A DNA stretch of 64,000 bases, from NCBI GenBank assembly GCA_963745175.1, contig CAVUWK010000008.1:124001-188000 (forward strand), in the 5' to 3' direction. A program made the translations under genes and the position numbers. The stretch is from Bog-473 sp963745175 (GTDB lineage: Bacteria > Actinomycetota > Acidimicrobiia > Acidimicrobiales > RAAP-2). Positions within the stretch are counted from its first letter, which is position 1; each line of letters begins with the position of its first letter. Shown piece after piece: positions 8,980 through 17,848 of the stretch. Below the pieces are notes generated by a model. The model was not told the origin of the DNA. It made no database searches and saw only the letters and a program-made list of their open reading frames with translations.

Positions 8980-9740
8980 CCGACATGGTCGTGATCCCCG
9001 AGGCCCAGGGTGAGCCGGTGTCCGACGGTGTGCCGGTCCTCGAGTGCCGGGGTCTTGACGTCGGCTACGGCAAGCTGACCGTGGCCCGCGACATCACGTT
9101 CACCCTGCATCAGGGGAAGGTCCTGACCGTTCTCGGACCGAACGGTGCCGGTAAGACCACGCTGCTGATGACGCTGGCGGGATTCCTGCCACCTCGTGCC
9201 GGGACCATCACCCTGAAGGGCCAGCAGGTGAAGGGTTCGTCGCCACGCCGGATGAACCAGGCCGGAATGATCCTCATCCCAGATTTCCGCGCCCTCTTCA
9301 CGGAGCTCACACCGGTTCAGAATTTGAAGCTGGCCGCGCCCCGGGGGACCGATCTGGACCCGGTGCTCGAGTTGTTCCCGGCTCTGGCGCGGCGCGAGAA
9401 GCTCCGGACCGGGGATCTCTCAGGGGGGGAACAGCAGATGCTGGCCATTGCACGCGCACTGGTGCAGGCCCCGAAGCTGCTGTTGATCGACGAGATGTCG
9501 ATGGGGCTCGCACCCGTGGCCGTCGAGTCACTGATGCCAGTGATCCGCCAGGTCGCCGACGAGCACGGATCGTCGGTGATCATGGTCGAGCAGCACGTGC
9601 AGCTGGCACTCGAGATCGCTGACGAAGCGATTGTGATGGTGCACGGGAGCATCGTCCTGTCCGGGCCGGCCGAGCTGTACCGCAACGACACCAGCGCCGT
9701 GGAGTCCGCCTACATGGGCCGGCCGGTCTCCCCCTCCTAA
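8976..9740 (+). CDS. livF: Branched-chain-type ABC transporter ATPase (LivF-like)
   Basis: A 254-residue ATPase of the LivF type. Walker A is GPNGAGKTTLL near residue 55, the signature is LSGGEQQML near 148, and Walker B is LLLIDEMSMGLAP near 170, whose GLAP extension is typical of LivF. The H-loop lies in VEQHVQLAL. It overlaps the fused permease-ATPase gene by GTGA and provides the second ATPase half of the importer. It meets the PPOX gene on the other strand tail to tail with a 4-bp overlap. Confidence 0.9.
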   Translation: MTDMVVIPEAQGEPVSDGVPVLECRGLDVGYGKLTVARDITFTLHQGKVLTVLGPNGAGKTTLLMTLAGFLPPRAGTITLKGQQVKGSSPRRMNQAGMILIPDFRALFTELTPVQNLKLAAPRGTDLDPVLELFPALARREKLRTGDLSGGEQQMLAIARALVQAPKLLLIDEMSMGLAPVAVESLMPVIRQVADEHGSSVIMVEQHVQLALEIADEAIVMVHGSIVLSGPAELYRNDTSAVESAYMGRPVSPS

Positions 9741-10168
9741 GCGCCGAGCGCCGCCCAGCCGAGCAGCGACTTCACGTCGAAGAGGACGAGGTCGGCGAAT
9801 TCCGCGTCACGGTACTGGACGTATTTGTCACGCATCGCACCTTCACAATCGTCGAGCAACGGGCCGCTGACGTCGTGGCCCGGTCGACGCATGAGTTGTA
9901 CTCGCACCCACCACAACTCTGACCAGTCCTGCCGGTTCCACTGCTCACAGAGCAGGGTCGCCGTGGCATCCCGCTCGAGGTTCTTGAGCCGACCCAGGTC
10001 GGTCGTGGTCTTCGGCTTGACGCGGTCAATGGGAGTGACGATCACCTTTGAGACAACGGCGAAGCACACAGGAACGGCGTCGATCGTCTGGCGGGCTCCC
10101 GTGGTGCACAGGACAGCATGGTCAGCGGCCCGCAGCCGGCTCCAGCACTCGCTGTTCGACAGACGCAT
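9737..10168 (-). CDS. PPOX-class F420-dependent protein (TIGR03668/Rv0121-like)
   Basis: A 143-residue split-barrel flavin/deazaflavin-binding protein. The segments VPVCFAVVSKVIVTPID, KPKTTTDLGRLKNLERDATATLL, and DWSELWWVRVQ are the hallmarks of the Rv0121 group, which binds F420 and is assigned to TIGR03668. The physiological reaction is unknown. It lies between the importer ATPase and a broken repeat gene, on the opposite strand to both, so it has its own promoter. An ATG at 10168 begins the conserved N-terminus. Confidence 0.82.
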   Translation of the reverse strand: MRLSNSECWSRLRAADHAVLCTTGARQTIDAVPVCFAVVSKVIVTPIDRVKPKTTTDLGRLKNLERDATATLLCEQWNRQDWSELWWVRVQLMRRPGHDVSGPLLDDCEGAMRDKYVQYRDAEFADLVLFDVKSLLGWAALGA

Positions 10169-10247
10169 CCGCTGAGTATCCCAGGCCCGCCCCGATCCCG
10201 GACGACACGGGCTTCACGACCCGTGTTGCCGGTGATGCGCCAGTGGG

Positions 10248-10554
10248 CGACGCGTGTCCAGAAGGGGCGGCGTGGCGTTCTACGGGTGGGCGCGAGGCAC
10301 GGCGCTCAACGGCCGGTGGTGGGCATGGCGGCCATCCCAACGGCGAGGGATACTGGTTCGTGGCATTGAGCGGCGTCTTCAGCTACGGCGAGACCGGGTT
10401 CTTCGGGTCGGCGGGAGGGACACCGCTCGACCAACCCGTCGTCGGCATGGCGGCCACCCCCGACGGCGCTGGCTACTGGTTCGTCGTATCCGACGGCGGC
10501 GTCTTCGGTCATTGCGTCGCCGGCTGCAACGGGTCGGCGGTGGCCACTCCCTAG
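10248..10554 (+). pseudogene. Fragment of a GYWLV-type repeat protein, broken in three frames
   Basis: About two and a half copies of a repeat common in surface proteins of actinobacteria (consensus VVGMAATPDGxGYWxVxSDGGVF) are readable, but in three frames. VAFYGWARGTALN is in one frame, PVVGMAAIP in the next, and NGEGYWFVAL onward to GYWFVVSDGGVFGHC in the third, ending at TAG 10554. In this fragment the shifts correspond to missing bases, and one repeat has lost part of the SDGG motif, so true decay is more likely than simple error. No start codon or signal peptide is attached. The MFS gene begins immediately after its stop. Confidence 0.65.
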
Positions 10555-11847
10555 GTGTCGGCGCTCCCCGCTCGGGAGCCGACCGATGCCGCCGGCCGGC
10601 TGCGGCTGCACCGGTGGTTCGACCGCGCGATCGTGGCCGTGGCCATCATGGCGCTCGCCTCAGGCTTCGGCCAATTCGGCGTGGTCGCCGCGCTCGGAGA
10701 CGTATCGACGCAGCTGGGTCACGTTGCTCCGGGTGGATCGATCGCCGACAAGGTGGGACTGTCCGGAACCAGCATCGGCGTGGGCCTGGCCATCATCCGC
10801 ATCGCCTCGTTGGGCAGCCTCCCCCTGATCGGGATTGCGGACCGTTTCGGGCGCCGCCGCGTGATCCTGACCGTCACGATGGTCGGTCTGGCATTCACTG
10901 CCGCCGCCGCGGCCAGCCCGGGTTACTGGTGGTTCGTCGTCATCTTCGCTTTCGGGCGACCGCTGCTGAGCGCCACGAACGCGCTGGCTGAGGTGATGGC
11001 AGCGGAGGAGACCGGCGCTCGCGACCGCACAGCCGCCGTCGCTCTCATTGCGGCTGGCTATGCGGCAGGTGCGGGGCTCTCGGCGGTCATCCACAGTCTC
11101 GCGGCCGGGGCACTGGGCTTTCGTGGGATCTTCGTGCTGGCACTCGTGCCTCTCGCCGTCGTGTACGCGCTGCGCGGCTGGGTCGAGGAACCCGGCCGGT
11201 TTTTGGTGGCGCAGGCCGCTGCGGACCATCCGACCCCTGTCCTGGGTGCGGTCGGCCCCCGGTATCGACGGCGGGTGATCATCCTGTGCTCCATCTTCTT
11301 CGCGATTTCCATCGTTACGGGTCCGGCCACCAGCTTCGTGTTCCTCTACGCACAGGACGTCTTGCACCTGGCCGGCTACGTATCGGCGCTGATGGTCGTG
11401 GCCGCCGGGGCCTCGGGCGGGATCGGCCTTTTGGTGGGCCGATGGCTGGGCGATCGGATCGGCCGGCGACCGACGTGCAGCGCGGCCATGGTCGCCATCG
11501 CTCTGACGCCGGTGTTCGCCTACTCGGGCGCAAAGAGCGCGCTGGTCGCCGGGTACATCCTGGGCGCGCTCAGCGGTGGGCTGCTCTCGCCATCGCTCGG
11601 CGCCTTGCTCACCGAACTCTTTCCGACGTCCGTCCGGGCGTCGGCGACCGGGTGGTCGGTAACCGCCGGCGTCGTGGGCGCGGTCTGCGGCCTCGTGGTG
11701 TTCGGAGCCGTCGCCGATATCGGCAACCGCTTCGCGTTGGCCGCCGACGTCACGTTCTTGCCGATGGCGGCCGCAGCGGCGCTCTTCTGGCTGCTCCCCG
11801 AGACGAAGGGACGAGAACCGGAGTCCCTTTGGCCGGCCGCCGCCTAA
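10555..11847 (+). CDS. MFS transporter
   Basis: A 430-residue major facilitator with about 12 hydrophobic segments. The two loop signatures are clear: IADRFGRRRVIL near residue 95, and its second-half copy GRWLGDRIGRRPT near 295. The C-terminal PETKGREPE is the motif that ends the sugar-porter/metabolite:H+ symporter branch. The substrate is unknown; the surrounding catabolic genes suggest an organic acid or aromatic compound. GTG 10555 directly abuts the stop of the repeat fragment; a start further in, such as the Met at residue 32, is possible but would cut the first helix. Confidence 0.85.
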   Translation: MSALPAREPTDAAGRLRLHRWFDRAIVAVAIMALASGFGQFGVVAALGDVSTQLGHVAPGGSIADKVGLSGTSIGVGLAIIRIASLGSLPLIGIADRFGRRRVILTVTMVGLAFTAAAAASPGYWWFVVIFAFGRPLLSATNALAEVMAAEETGARDRTAAVALIAAGYAAGAGLSAVIHSLAAGALGFRGIFVLALVPLAVVYALRGWVEEPGRFLVAQAAADHPTPVLGAVGPRYRRRVIILCSIFFAISIVTGPATSFVFLYAQDVLHLAGYVSALMVVAAGASGGIGLLVGRWLGDRIGRRPTCSAAMVAIALTPVFAYSGAKSALVAGYILGALSGGLLSPSLGALLTELFPTSVRASATGWSVTAGVVGAVCGLVVFGAVADIGNRFALAADVTFLPMAAAAALFWLLPETKGREPESLWPAAA

Positions 11848-11861
11848 GCCCTCATGGCGGC

Positions 11862-13145
11862 TTAGAACAGCGGGGTGGGGTTGTAGACCTTGACGCCGGT
11901 GATCTTGCCGGTCTTGCCGGCTTGGATGACGCCGATGGCCGCAGCGGACGAGCAGACCGACTTCAGCAGCGGGATGGCCGTCCCGTTGCAGGTGAAGGTC
12001 AGGCCGCCCGAGAGCGGGATGACGACATTCTTCGCCGTCATGGTCTGTGTCTTCACGCCGGCGGCGGTGACGGGCTGCGTCGATCCCTTCATGATGGCGG
12101 CGAGGGCAAGAACCGGAGAGACACCTGACGCCTGATTGCTGCTGATGTTGGGGTTCGGGTTCACCTTCGGCGCGAACTTCTTCATCATGGCCCCATAGAG
12201 GGCGTTGTCAGCCGGGGACGATTTCGTGGTCGTCGTGATATACGAGCCGGCGAGCGCCTTGTCCAGCGTGGCTGAGTTCAGGATGCTCGGGTCCTGGCAG
12301 GTCGAGAGCACGTACTTCGGCAGCTTCAGGCCGAGCGTGTTGTAGGCCTGGAGGAACGAGCTGCAGAGGGTCACGTCGCCGACCATGCCCACTGCGTCCG
12401 CGCCGCCTGAGACGGCCGACTGCATCTGCGGCGAGATGTCGGCCGTGCCGGGGTTGATCGGGATCACGGTGAAGCCGATACCGGCCGCCTTGTAGACCAG
12501 GCCGCCGAGCGCCTGCGCGCCCTGGATGGCGGCCGGCACGTTCTCCACCAGGAACGCCACCTTCTTGAGGTTGTGCGCCTTGGCGCTCAGCGCCATGGCA
12601 CCGAGGTAGGCCGGGAAGCCGCCCTCGAGGGCGAACGCCCCCGGCGAGGTGAGTTCGGCGGTGGAGGCGCCGCTGATCGTGATGTAGGGGATGCCGGCGC
12701 CGACGATGGTCGGCACCTCGGTCTGGCCCTGGCCCGTGAAGGGCTCGACGACGGCGACGACGCCATGCTGAACCATGTCGTTGGCACACGTCTGGCCGCC
12801 GGCCGGGGTCGATTGGTTTTCGCAGATGTAGAGCGAGATCTTGTGGCCCTCGAGGCCGTCGCCGTACTGATTCTCGTACGCGACCGCCGCCTTGGCGCCC
12901 TGCTCGACGAGCGCGGCGGTGCCGATGGCGCTGCTGCCGCCGCCGTCACTGATCAGACCGATCGTGACCGGGGCAAGCGTGGCCGGGTGGGCTGTGCCGA
13001 GCGGGTTGCTCGCTCCCGCTGTGCCGACACCCATCACGGCAGTCGACACCGTCGCGGCCGTCATCACACCGGCCGCCAGCAAGCCTGTCGAAAACACCTT
13101 TTTCGCCTTCCCGCCCGTCCGCCCGATCGCACCTGTTGTGAGCAC
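11862..13145 (-). CDS. ABC transporter substrate-binding protein (branched-chain type)
   Basis: A 427-residue periplasmic-binding protein of the Peripla_BP_6/LivJ type. GTG 13145 is preceded by AAGGAGGAAAC, which fixes the start; an ATG at 13235 lies inside the AT-rich promoter element and is not used here. A Sec signal peptide is visible: basic GRTGGKAKK, then a hydrophobic stretch, ending at about GTAGASN. The mature protein begins PVTIGLISDGGG and continues with AYENQYGDGLEGHKI and the hinge EPFTGQGQTEVPTIV. Six cysteines in three spaced pairs suggest disulfides outside the membrane. It is probably the ligand receptor for the fused importer at 6139-9740, although separated from it and on the other strand. 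Confidence 0.85.
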   Translation of the reverse strand: MLTTGAIGRTGGKAKKVFSTGLLAAGVMTAATVSTAVMGVGTAGASNPLGTAHPATLAPVTIGLISDGGGSSAIGTAALVEQGAKAAVAYENQYGDGLEGHKISLYICENQSTPAGGQTCANDMVQHGVVAVVEPFTGQGQTEVPTIVGAGIPYITISGASTAELTSPGAFALEGGFPAYLGAMALSAKAHNLKKVAFLVENVPAAIQGAQALGGLVYKAAGIGFTVIPINPGTADISPQMQSAVSGGADAVGMVGDVTLCSSFLQAYNTLGLKLPKYVLSTCQDPSILNSATLDKALAGSYITTTTKSSPADNALYGAMMKKFAPKVNPNPNISSNQASGVSPVLALAAIMKGSTQPVTAAGVKTQTMTAKNVVIPLSGGLTFTCNGTAIPLLKSVCSSAAAIGVIQAGKTGKITGVKVYNPTPLF

Positions 13146-13219
13146 TGTTTCCTCCTTGGGGATCCAGGGACCATGTCGGCGCCAAGTGACCAACCGCAGC
13201 GGCCCCCCGGCTGCGTTGG

Positions 13220-13238
13220 AAAAAGAGGATACCATTTA
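13220..13238 (-). promoter_or_regulatory. AT-rich AGTATCCT-type element before the substrate-binding gene
   Basis: Read on the minus strand it is TAAATGGTATCCTCTTTTT, 75 bp before the GTG at 13145. It differs from the element at 39664 at two of 18 positions. Its presence in front of both the importer (6047) and its likely binding protein supports joint control. Confidence 0.55.
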
Positions 13239-13431
13239 GCTCCTCCCACGCCAAGGTCTATCGCAACACTTCTGCAATAAATCGTCGGCCCGGCTGGCCT
13301 GCCTGGTGTTTGGAGGACCGGGGCGATCTCGCATGGTGCAGGACGCAGGCGATGTCGAACCAGCTGTCGGGGAGGATGCAAGGTCCGATCAGGGAAAAGG
13401 GACACCTTTTGCAGATCCGCCGCCCGGGCAC
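13239..13431. other. Intergenic stretch without recognisable features
   Basis: Between the promoter region of the substrate-binding gene and the end of the phosphotransferase gene. I see no convincing ORF, RNA gene, terminator hairpin or repeat here. Confidence 0.4.
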
Positions 13432-14889
13432 TCAGCACTGCGCCAACGCGTCCTGCAGTGCGCGTGCGAGGTTGCGCTGCGCTCGGAAGTGGGCGTCCAG
13501 ACCTGAGTGCGCGGTCAGGAGGTCACGCTTTGCACCCGTGCGGAAGAGGTGGCCTCCCGTCCGGCTGGACATGCAGGCGCCCAAGGCGATGAAGACCCTG
13601 TAGTAGGTGATCGCCCGCTCATTCGTGCCCTCGGCCGGTCCACCGGCAGCGCGGTACGCGTCGACAAATTCCGGCCACCCCATGAGTGCGGTGCCGGCCA
13701 GCCACGCCGCCGCGATCTCGCGCGCCGGCGGTCCGACGGTCGCCGCCTCCCAGTCGACCAGCGCGGTGAGCCGCTCGCCGTCGACGAGCATGTTGTGCAA
13801 CCCGACATCGCCCTGCAGGAGGCAGAGTCGCCCGGCTGGCACGACGTCCTCTACATGGTCGAGAAGCCACTGCCGGGCGAGGGGGACCGCCGCGATCGGC
13901 GGGCCGCTGAGGTCGCCGATGCGGGCGGACATGCCTTCGACGGAGGCCGTGATGGTCGCCTCGGTCAGCTCCGCGTCGAGGTCGAGCCCCGTCGACTGCA
14001 GCGCCTCGAGCGGCACCGCGTGCAGGTGGGCGAGGGCGCCGGCCAGCTGCGCGCCGAGCACGTACTGGTGCTGCGTCGGTGCGGCGAGGTCCGGGAAGTA
14101 CTCGCCCGCCTTTGTGCCGCTCACCCGCTCCATCACGAGCAAGGTGCCCCCACCCATGGACTCGTCCAGCTCGTCCGCGAAGAACGGCTGCGCGACGGGA
14201 ACCCCCTCGTGGGCGTGGACGGCCCGGAGCACAGCGAACTCGTCGAGGGCACGCGTCTGGAGGATGCCGACAGGGCGGTCCTTGCGTACGATGACCTCTG
14301 CCGGGATCTCGGTGGTGCCCGTCAGCGACAAAAGGATCGTCTCCTTGGATCGTCCGCCAGGCACGACGCGCATGGCGGCCACGGCCAGATCGGGCGAGGC
14401 CGGCAGCTTGCTTCGCAGGTACTCGCTGAGCTGCGCCGGCGTGACCGAGCACTGCGTCAGCGAGGAGGCTGCCTCCGCGTCTGGCTTTTCGTCGAGGACG
14501 AGCCGGCGGAGTTCGTCGACCTGCTCCAAGAAACGCCGCTCCACGTCGACCAGTTGTCGGCACGACGCTTGGTCCTCGGCGGCGTCACTGCTCGCACGTT
14601 GCGACACGACAACTGCGGCCTGCCGGCGGAGATCGTCGAACCTCGCCGGCGTGACGACTGCCGTGCGATCGCTTCCGTCCGCGAGGAGCAGCGCCTCGAA
14701 CGCGGCCCCGAACTCTTGGCTCAGAACGTCGGCCCACTCCTCTTCGACGATGAACTCGGCCAGGATGCGGTCGACCAGCCCCGCCGCGTCGACCGCGGTT
14801 GCGCTGGTGACCTCGGGCAGGAAGGTGCCGGCGACCGTGGCCCGCAGTTGGCGGAGGTACAGCGCCCGGTCGTCTGCGGGCTGTCTCAT
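13432..14889 (-). CDS. Phosphotransferase family protein (APH fold)
   Basis: A 485-residue protein. The last 330 residues form an aminoglycoside-phosphotransferase-like kinase domain: RKDRPVGILQTRALDEFAVL (ATP-binding Lys and helix C region), LLQGDVGLHNMLV (catalytic loop) and LVDWEAATVGPPAREIA (metal-binding Asp). The catalytic loop has Gln where the classical motif has His (HGD to QGD); Asp and Asn are kept. The first 150 residues are a helical extension rich in Arg and Glu. Relatives occur beside acyl-CoA dehydrogenases, as in ACAD10/11, and may phosphorylate hydroxyacyl intermediates. It lies 10 bp after the DUF7064-like gene in a minus-strand run with the decarboxylase-like and LLM genes. 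Confidence 0.82.
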   Translation of the reverse strand: MRQPADDRALYLRQLRATVAGTFLPEVTSATAVDAAGLVDRILAEFIVEEEWADVLSQEFGAAFEALLLADGSDRTAVVTPARFDDLRRQAAVVVSQRASSDAAEDQASCRQLVDVERRFLEQVDELRRLVLDEKPDAEAASSLTQCSVTPAQLSEYLRSKLPASPDLAVAAMRVVPGGRSKETILLSLTGTTEIPAEVIVRKDRPVGILQTRALDEFAVLRAVHAHEGVPVAQPFFADELDESMGGGTLLVMERVSGTKAGEYFPDLAAPTQHQYVLGAQLAGALAHLHAVPLEALQSTGLDLDAELTEATITASVEGMSARIGDLSGPPIAAVPLARQWLLDHVEDVVPAGRLCLLQGDVGLHNMLVDGERLTALVDWEAATVGPPAREIAAAWLAGTALMGWPEFVDAYRAAGGPAEGTNERAITYYRVFIALGACMSSRTGGHLFRTGAKRDLLTAHSGLDAHFRAQRNLARALQDALAQC

Positions 14890-14899
14890 GGGATCGTCG

Positions 14900-15865
14900 T
14901 CATCGCTCCGCTCGCACCATGCCGTTGGTGAGAGCGTCGGCCAGGACGTAGACGGGTGGATTCTGGCCGTTGCGGGCGTTCAGGGTCGTCTCGAGGAAAC
15001 CCCAGCCGCCCGGCTCACCGTCGACCGTCACGTCGCCCACCGACTCCCAGCCGTAGCGCTGCGCGGTGGCACCGATCATGCCGCCGATGGTGTCGATGCG
15101 CACGGTCGTCGTTCCGCCGCCCTCGAGCCGATACGTCACCTCGGCGGAGGGGCAGCGCACGGAGTCGTCGTCGACGTGCAAGAGCATCTCGGCGCCGGCG
15201 ACCGGCACCGGTTCGCCGTGACGTGCGAGCGAACCGTGGCGGAAGAAGCTCCCGTTGGCCCCGACGAGCGATGCGTAGCGGAAATGGAGAGCGTCGTCGC
15301 CCGTACCGTGCGAGCCGCCGAAGCTCCGGCTCGAGAGGAAGCTGTCCCAGCGCCGCGCGCCCCACGAGTGGTCCCGCCAGCCCGGCGCGTCGACCTCCGC
15401 CTCGGCGCCGTCGAGATCCACGGTGCCGCGGACCCGGCAAGCGACGTGGAAGTTGTTGGAGAAGATGGTCCCTGCCGTCCCCGAAGTCCCCGCGAACGAC
15501 TGCGCGTTGGCGAAGGAGCGTGGGCCCTCGTCGACGAGCTCGAGCTCGACGTGGCAGCCGTCGCCCTCGAGCAGGAAACGCAGACGCTCGCCATCGCGGA
15601 AGATGCGCTGGGGACCGGCGCAAAGACCAACCTGGTCAAGGAGGACCAGCGGGAGCCCCTCGCCGTTCCAACGGAATCGGCCGCCGCCGTCCTGGTAGAC
15701 GCCGCACCACAGATTCGCCGTCCCGCGGTTCAACTCGTTGCCGATGCGGTGGTTCCCGCCGAGTCCGCTCACCGGGTCGCGCCACGCCAGGTACGCGCTC
15801 TCCTGCCAGTCGGGGTCGTCACCCGCCGGGTGCAGACCCTCGTCCTCGGTCATGTCCGCGGGCAT
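14900..15865 (-). CDS. DUF7064/DUF7065-type lipocalin-like protein
   Basis: A protein of about 321 residues, with ATG 15865 or 15853 as start. It has the pattern DWQESAYLAWRDP near the start and APGWRDHSWGARRWD in the middle, which are typical of a two-part beta-barrel family related to hydroxyneurosporene-synthase/AttH-like lipocalins. The family is often found next to acyl-CoA dehydrogenases, phosphotransferases and CoA transferases in actinobacteria, but its reaction is not known. It has no signal peptide. A relative lies at 27273-28319, also next to a phosphotransferase, so the pair recurs twice here. The longer frame up to 15925 overlaps the upstream gene and is less likely. Confidence 0.7.
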   Translation of the reverse strand: MPADMTEDEGLHPAGDDPDWQESAYLAWRDPVSGLGGNHRIGNELNRGTANLWCGVYQDGGGRFRWNGEGLPLVLLDQVGLCAGPQRIFRDGERLRFLLEGDGCHVELELVDEGPRSFANAQSFAGTSGTAGTIFSNNFHVACRVRGTVDLDGAEAEVDAPGWRDHSWGARRWDSFLSSRSFGGSHGTGDDALHFRYASLVGANGSFFRHGSLARHGEPVPVAGAEMLLHVDDDSVRCPSAEVTYRLEGGGTTTVRIDTIGGMIGATAQRYGWESVGDVTVDGEPGGWGFLETTLNARNGQNPPVYVLADALTNGMVRAER

Positions 15866-15914
15866 CCTCGGGCTCAGGATACGGAGCGGCGTCTGCGCTG
15901 TCCGGCGACCCGCC

Positions 15915-16673
15915 TCAAGCCTCACTGACCTTCTCGGTTCCCTCGGCGGCGGGGATGTCCGGGTTGCAGATGTAGCGCACGTTGGCGATGGTCATGTCGC
16001 AGGCGGCGAAACTGGCGGAGACGGGGATGTCGGGCACGAGGCGGGCATCGCCCCAGGCCTCGGCGTCGAAGGAGATCAGCTCGGGCCGGCCCCGGTCGGC
16101 CCGCCGGAACTCGTACTCGGAGTCGACCTGCACGATCCGCGGTTTGCTGACTCCGTCCCGAGTCACCCGGGCGAGATGCATCCCCGGCGGGTACTGCACG
16201 TCGTGCCCCGTCACCGGGAACGGGTCCACGAGGGACGTCTGCAGGATCGTCCGCCCGTCCTCCTCCCGTACCGTGCAGTCCACCCGGTCGTGGAAGCGGA
16301 GCAGGCTGATCTCCCCGGGAGCTACCCGGAACCCCCACGAGCCCTCCAACACCTCGGCCAACGCCGCGTTGTCGCAGCGGGCCGAGATCAGGTAGGCGCG
16401 CGGCCGCACACCCGAACGCGCGGTCAGGCGCAGCTGGGCGAGCGCGAAGGGCCCGTACAGGCTCTCCTTTGCCCGGTAGACGAGGAAGCTGATCACCGGC
16501 GGGATCGTCGGGTTGAGGGCGGGGGGCACGAGCGACTCGCGGTCGGCCACCCGGACCTCGTACAAGACCTGGAGGATGTCGACGTCGTCGACCTTGAGCT
16601 GGCGGTCTTCGAGGATCACCTCGGGTGCCCCCGCCAGGAGGGGGCGGATGTCGAGGGAGCCGGCGAGCGGCAT
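15915..16673 (-). CDS. Acetoacetate decarboxylase family protein
   Basis: A 252-residue protein of the ADC fold. VPPALNPTIPPVISFLVYRA near residues 50-69 and YGPFALAQLRLTAR near 74-87 are the conserved substrate-pocket strands. In true acetoacetate decarboxylases a Schiff-base Lys follows about 40 residues later in a G-[YF]-P-K setting; here the matching segment reads SWGFRVAPGE with Arg, so decarboxylation by the usual mechanism is doubtful. The ATG shares its A with the stop of the LLM gene (TGATG), so the two are co-translated. A lyase or hydratase role on a keto acid is possible; this is inference. Confidence 0.75.
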   Translation of the reverse strand: MPLAGSLDIRPLLAGAPEVILEDRQLKVDDVDILQVLYEVRVADRESLVPPALNPTIPPVISFLVYRAKESLYGPFALAQLRLTARSGVRPRAYLISARCDNAALAEVLEGSWGFRVAPGEISLLRFHDRVDCTVREEDGRTILQTSLVDPFPVTGHDVQYPPGMHLARVTRDGVSKPRIVQVDSEYEFRRADRGRPELISFDAEAWGDARLVPDIPVSASFAACDMTIANVRYICNPDIPAAEGTEKVSEA

Positions 16674-17815
16674 CAGGCCACCCCCGCCGCGACAGGCCGG
16701 GACGCCGCCGGCGCCGAAGAGCCGTTGGTCCCCGGCGTCCCCGTCTTGAAGCGCGGCATGACCTCTTCGGCGAACAGGCGCATGGAGTCGAGCACGTACT
16801 GCTGCGGTACCACCTCCATGAACTGGTGGATGAAGTTGATGCCGTCGAAGCCGACGTTCTCCCAGGCCGTGATGGCGTCGGCCACGTCGTCGGGAGTGCC
16901 CATGGTCACGCCCTTGAAGGCCTTGGCGGCGTCGCCGGGGCTCCCCGACTCCCGCCGCAGAGCGGGCAGCAGGCCCTCGGACGGGTACGAGTGCGTCGGG
17001 AGCACCTCCTTGGCGGACAGCAGCTGCGCCGCCATGTAGCTGAACATGGACGCGACCTTCAGCCCGTTGCGCCGGCCCAGGTCGCCGTCCTCGCAACAGG
17101 ACAGGAAGTTGACCGTCAGGACCTTGTCGTTGACGAAGGCGCCGACCGGCTCACACGTCTCGATCCGATGGCGGTAGTTCAACACCTTCTTCTCCGAGTC
17201 GGCGAACCCGCCGGGCGACAACCCGAGACACCCGAGGCCCCGGTCCGCCGCGTCGACCTCGGTGCCGGGCGACGTCACGGCGACCCACATCGGCGGGTGC
17301 GGCTTCTGCAGGGGCTTGGGCAGGATGGCCCGCTCGGGCATGGAGAACATGCGGCCGTCCCAGGCGAAGCGCTCCTGCATCCACATCTTGGGGATGACGC
17401 GCACGAACTCGTCCCAGGTCTTCTTGGTCTCGTCGGGATCGGCCCCGAAGCCACTCAGCTCCGGCCACGTGGCGGAGCGGCCGGTCCCCAGTTCCAGACG
17501 CCCGCCCGAGATGATGTCGAGCACCGCCGCTCGCTCGGCCACCCGGACGGGGCTCTGGTATTGCGGCACGCACGGAATGACCCCGTGCCCGACCCGGATC
17601 CGCTTGGTCTGGGCGGCGGCCGCCGCCAGGAAGATGTCGGGCCCGGAGCAGTGCGAGTACTCCTCGAGGAAGTGGTGCTCGACGGCCCAGACGTAATCGA
17701 AGCCGAGCTCGTCGGCCAGGCGGACCTGCTCGAGGGCGTTCTCGTACACCTGGCGCTCGGAGTCCGGCGTCCACGGGCGGGGCACCGACAGCTCCATGAA
17801 CAAGCCGAACTCCAT
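16673..17815 (-). CDS. LLM class flavin-dependent oxidoreductase
   Basis: A luciferase-like TIM barrel of about 380 residues. Strand 1 is MEFGLFMELSVPRP; FDYVWAVEHHFLEEYSHC near residues 38-55 carries the His pair typical of bacterial luciferase-type monooxygenases, and IISGGRLELGTGRS near 100-113 is the phosphate-binding turn. These features favour FMNH2/O2 chemistry over F420. ATG 17815 is placed 6 nt after GGGAGGG; GTG 17819-17821 is two codons upstream. It is the first gene of the minus-strand unit ending at 13432 and faces the TetR regulator at 17976 across a palindrome. Confidence 0.85.
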   Translation of the reverse strand: MEFGLFMELSVPRPWTPDSERQVYENALEQVRLADELGFDYVWAVEHHFLEEYSHCSGPDIFLAAAAAQTKRIRVGHGVIPCVPQYQSPVRVAERAAVLDIISGGRLELGTGRSATWPELSGFGADPDETKKTWDEFVRVIPKMWMQERFAWDGRMFSMPERAILPKPLQKPHPPMWVAVTSPGTEVDAADRGLGCLGLSPGGFADSEKKVLNYRHRIETCEPVGAFVNDKVLTVNFLSCCEDGDLGRRNGLKVASMFSYMAAQLLSAKEVLPTHSYPSEGLLPALRRESGSPGDAAKAFKGVTMGTPDDVADAITAWENVGFDGINFIHQFMEVVPQQYVLDSMRLFAEEVMPRFKTGTPGTNGSSAPAASRPVAAGVA

Positions 17816-17848
17816 GACCACCCTCCCGACGCCGCCCTTGCACTTTTG

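Noticed and set aside
10170..10183. GAGTATCCC near the PPOX start as another copy of the recurring element
   Set aside because: The core is similar but the AT-rich arms are missing, so it is within chance expectation.
13607..15928. 773-codon open frame on the plus strand
   Set aside because: Antisense to the phosphotransferase and DUF7064-like genes, low-complexity composition, no motif; both minus-strand genes have clear family signatures.
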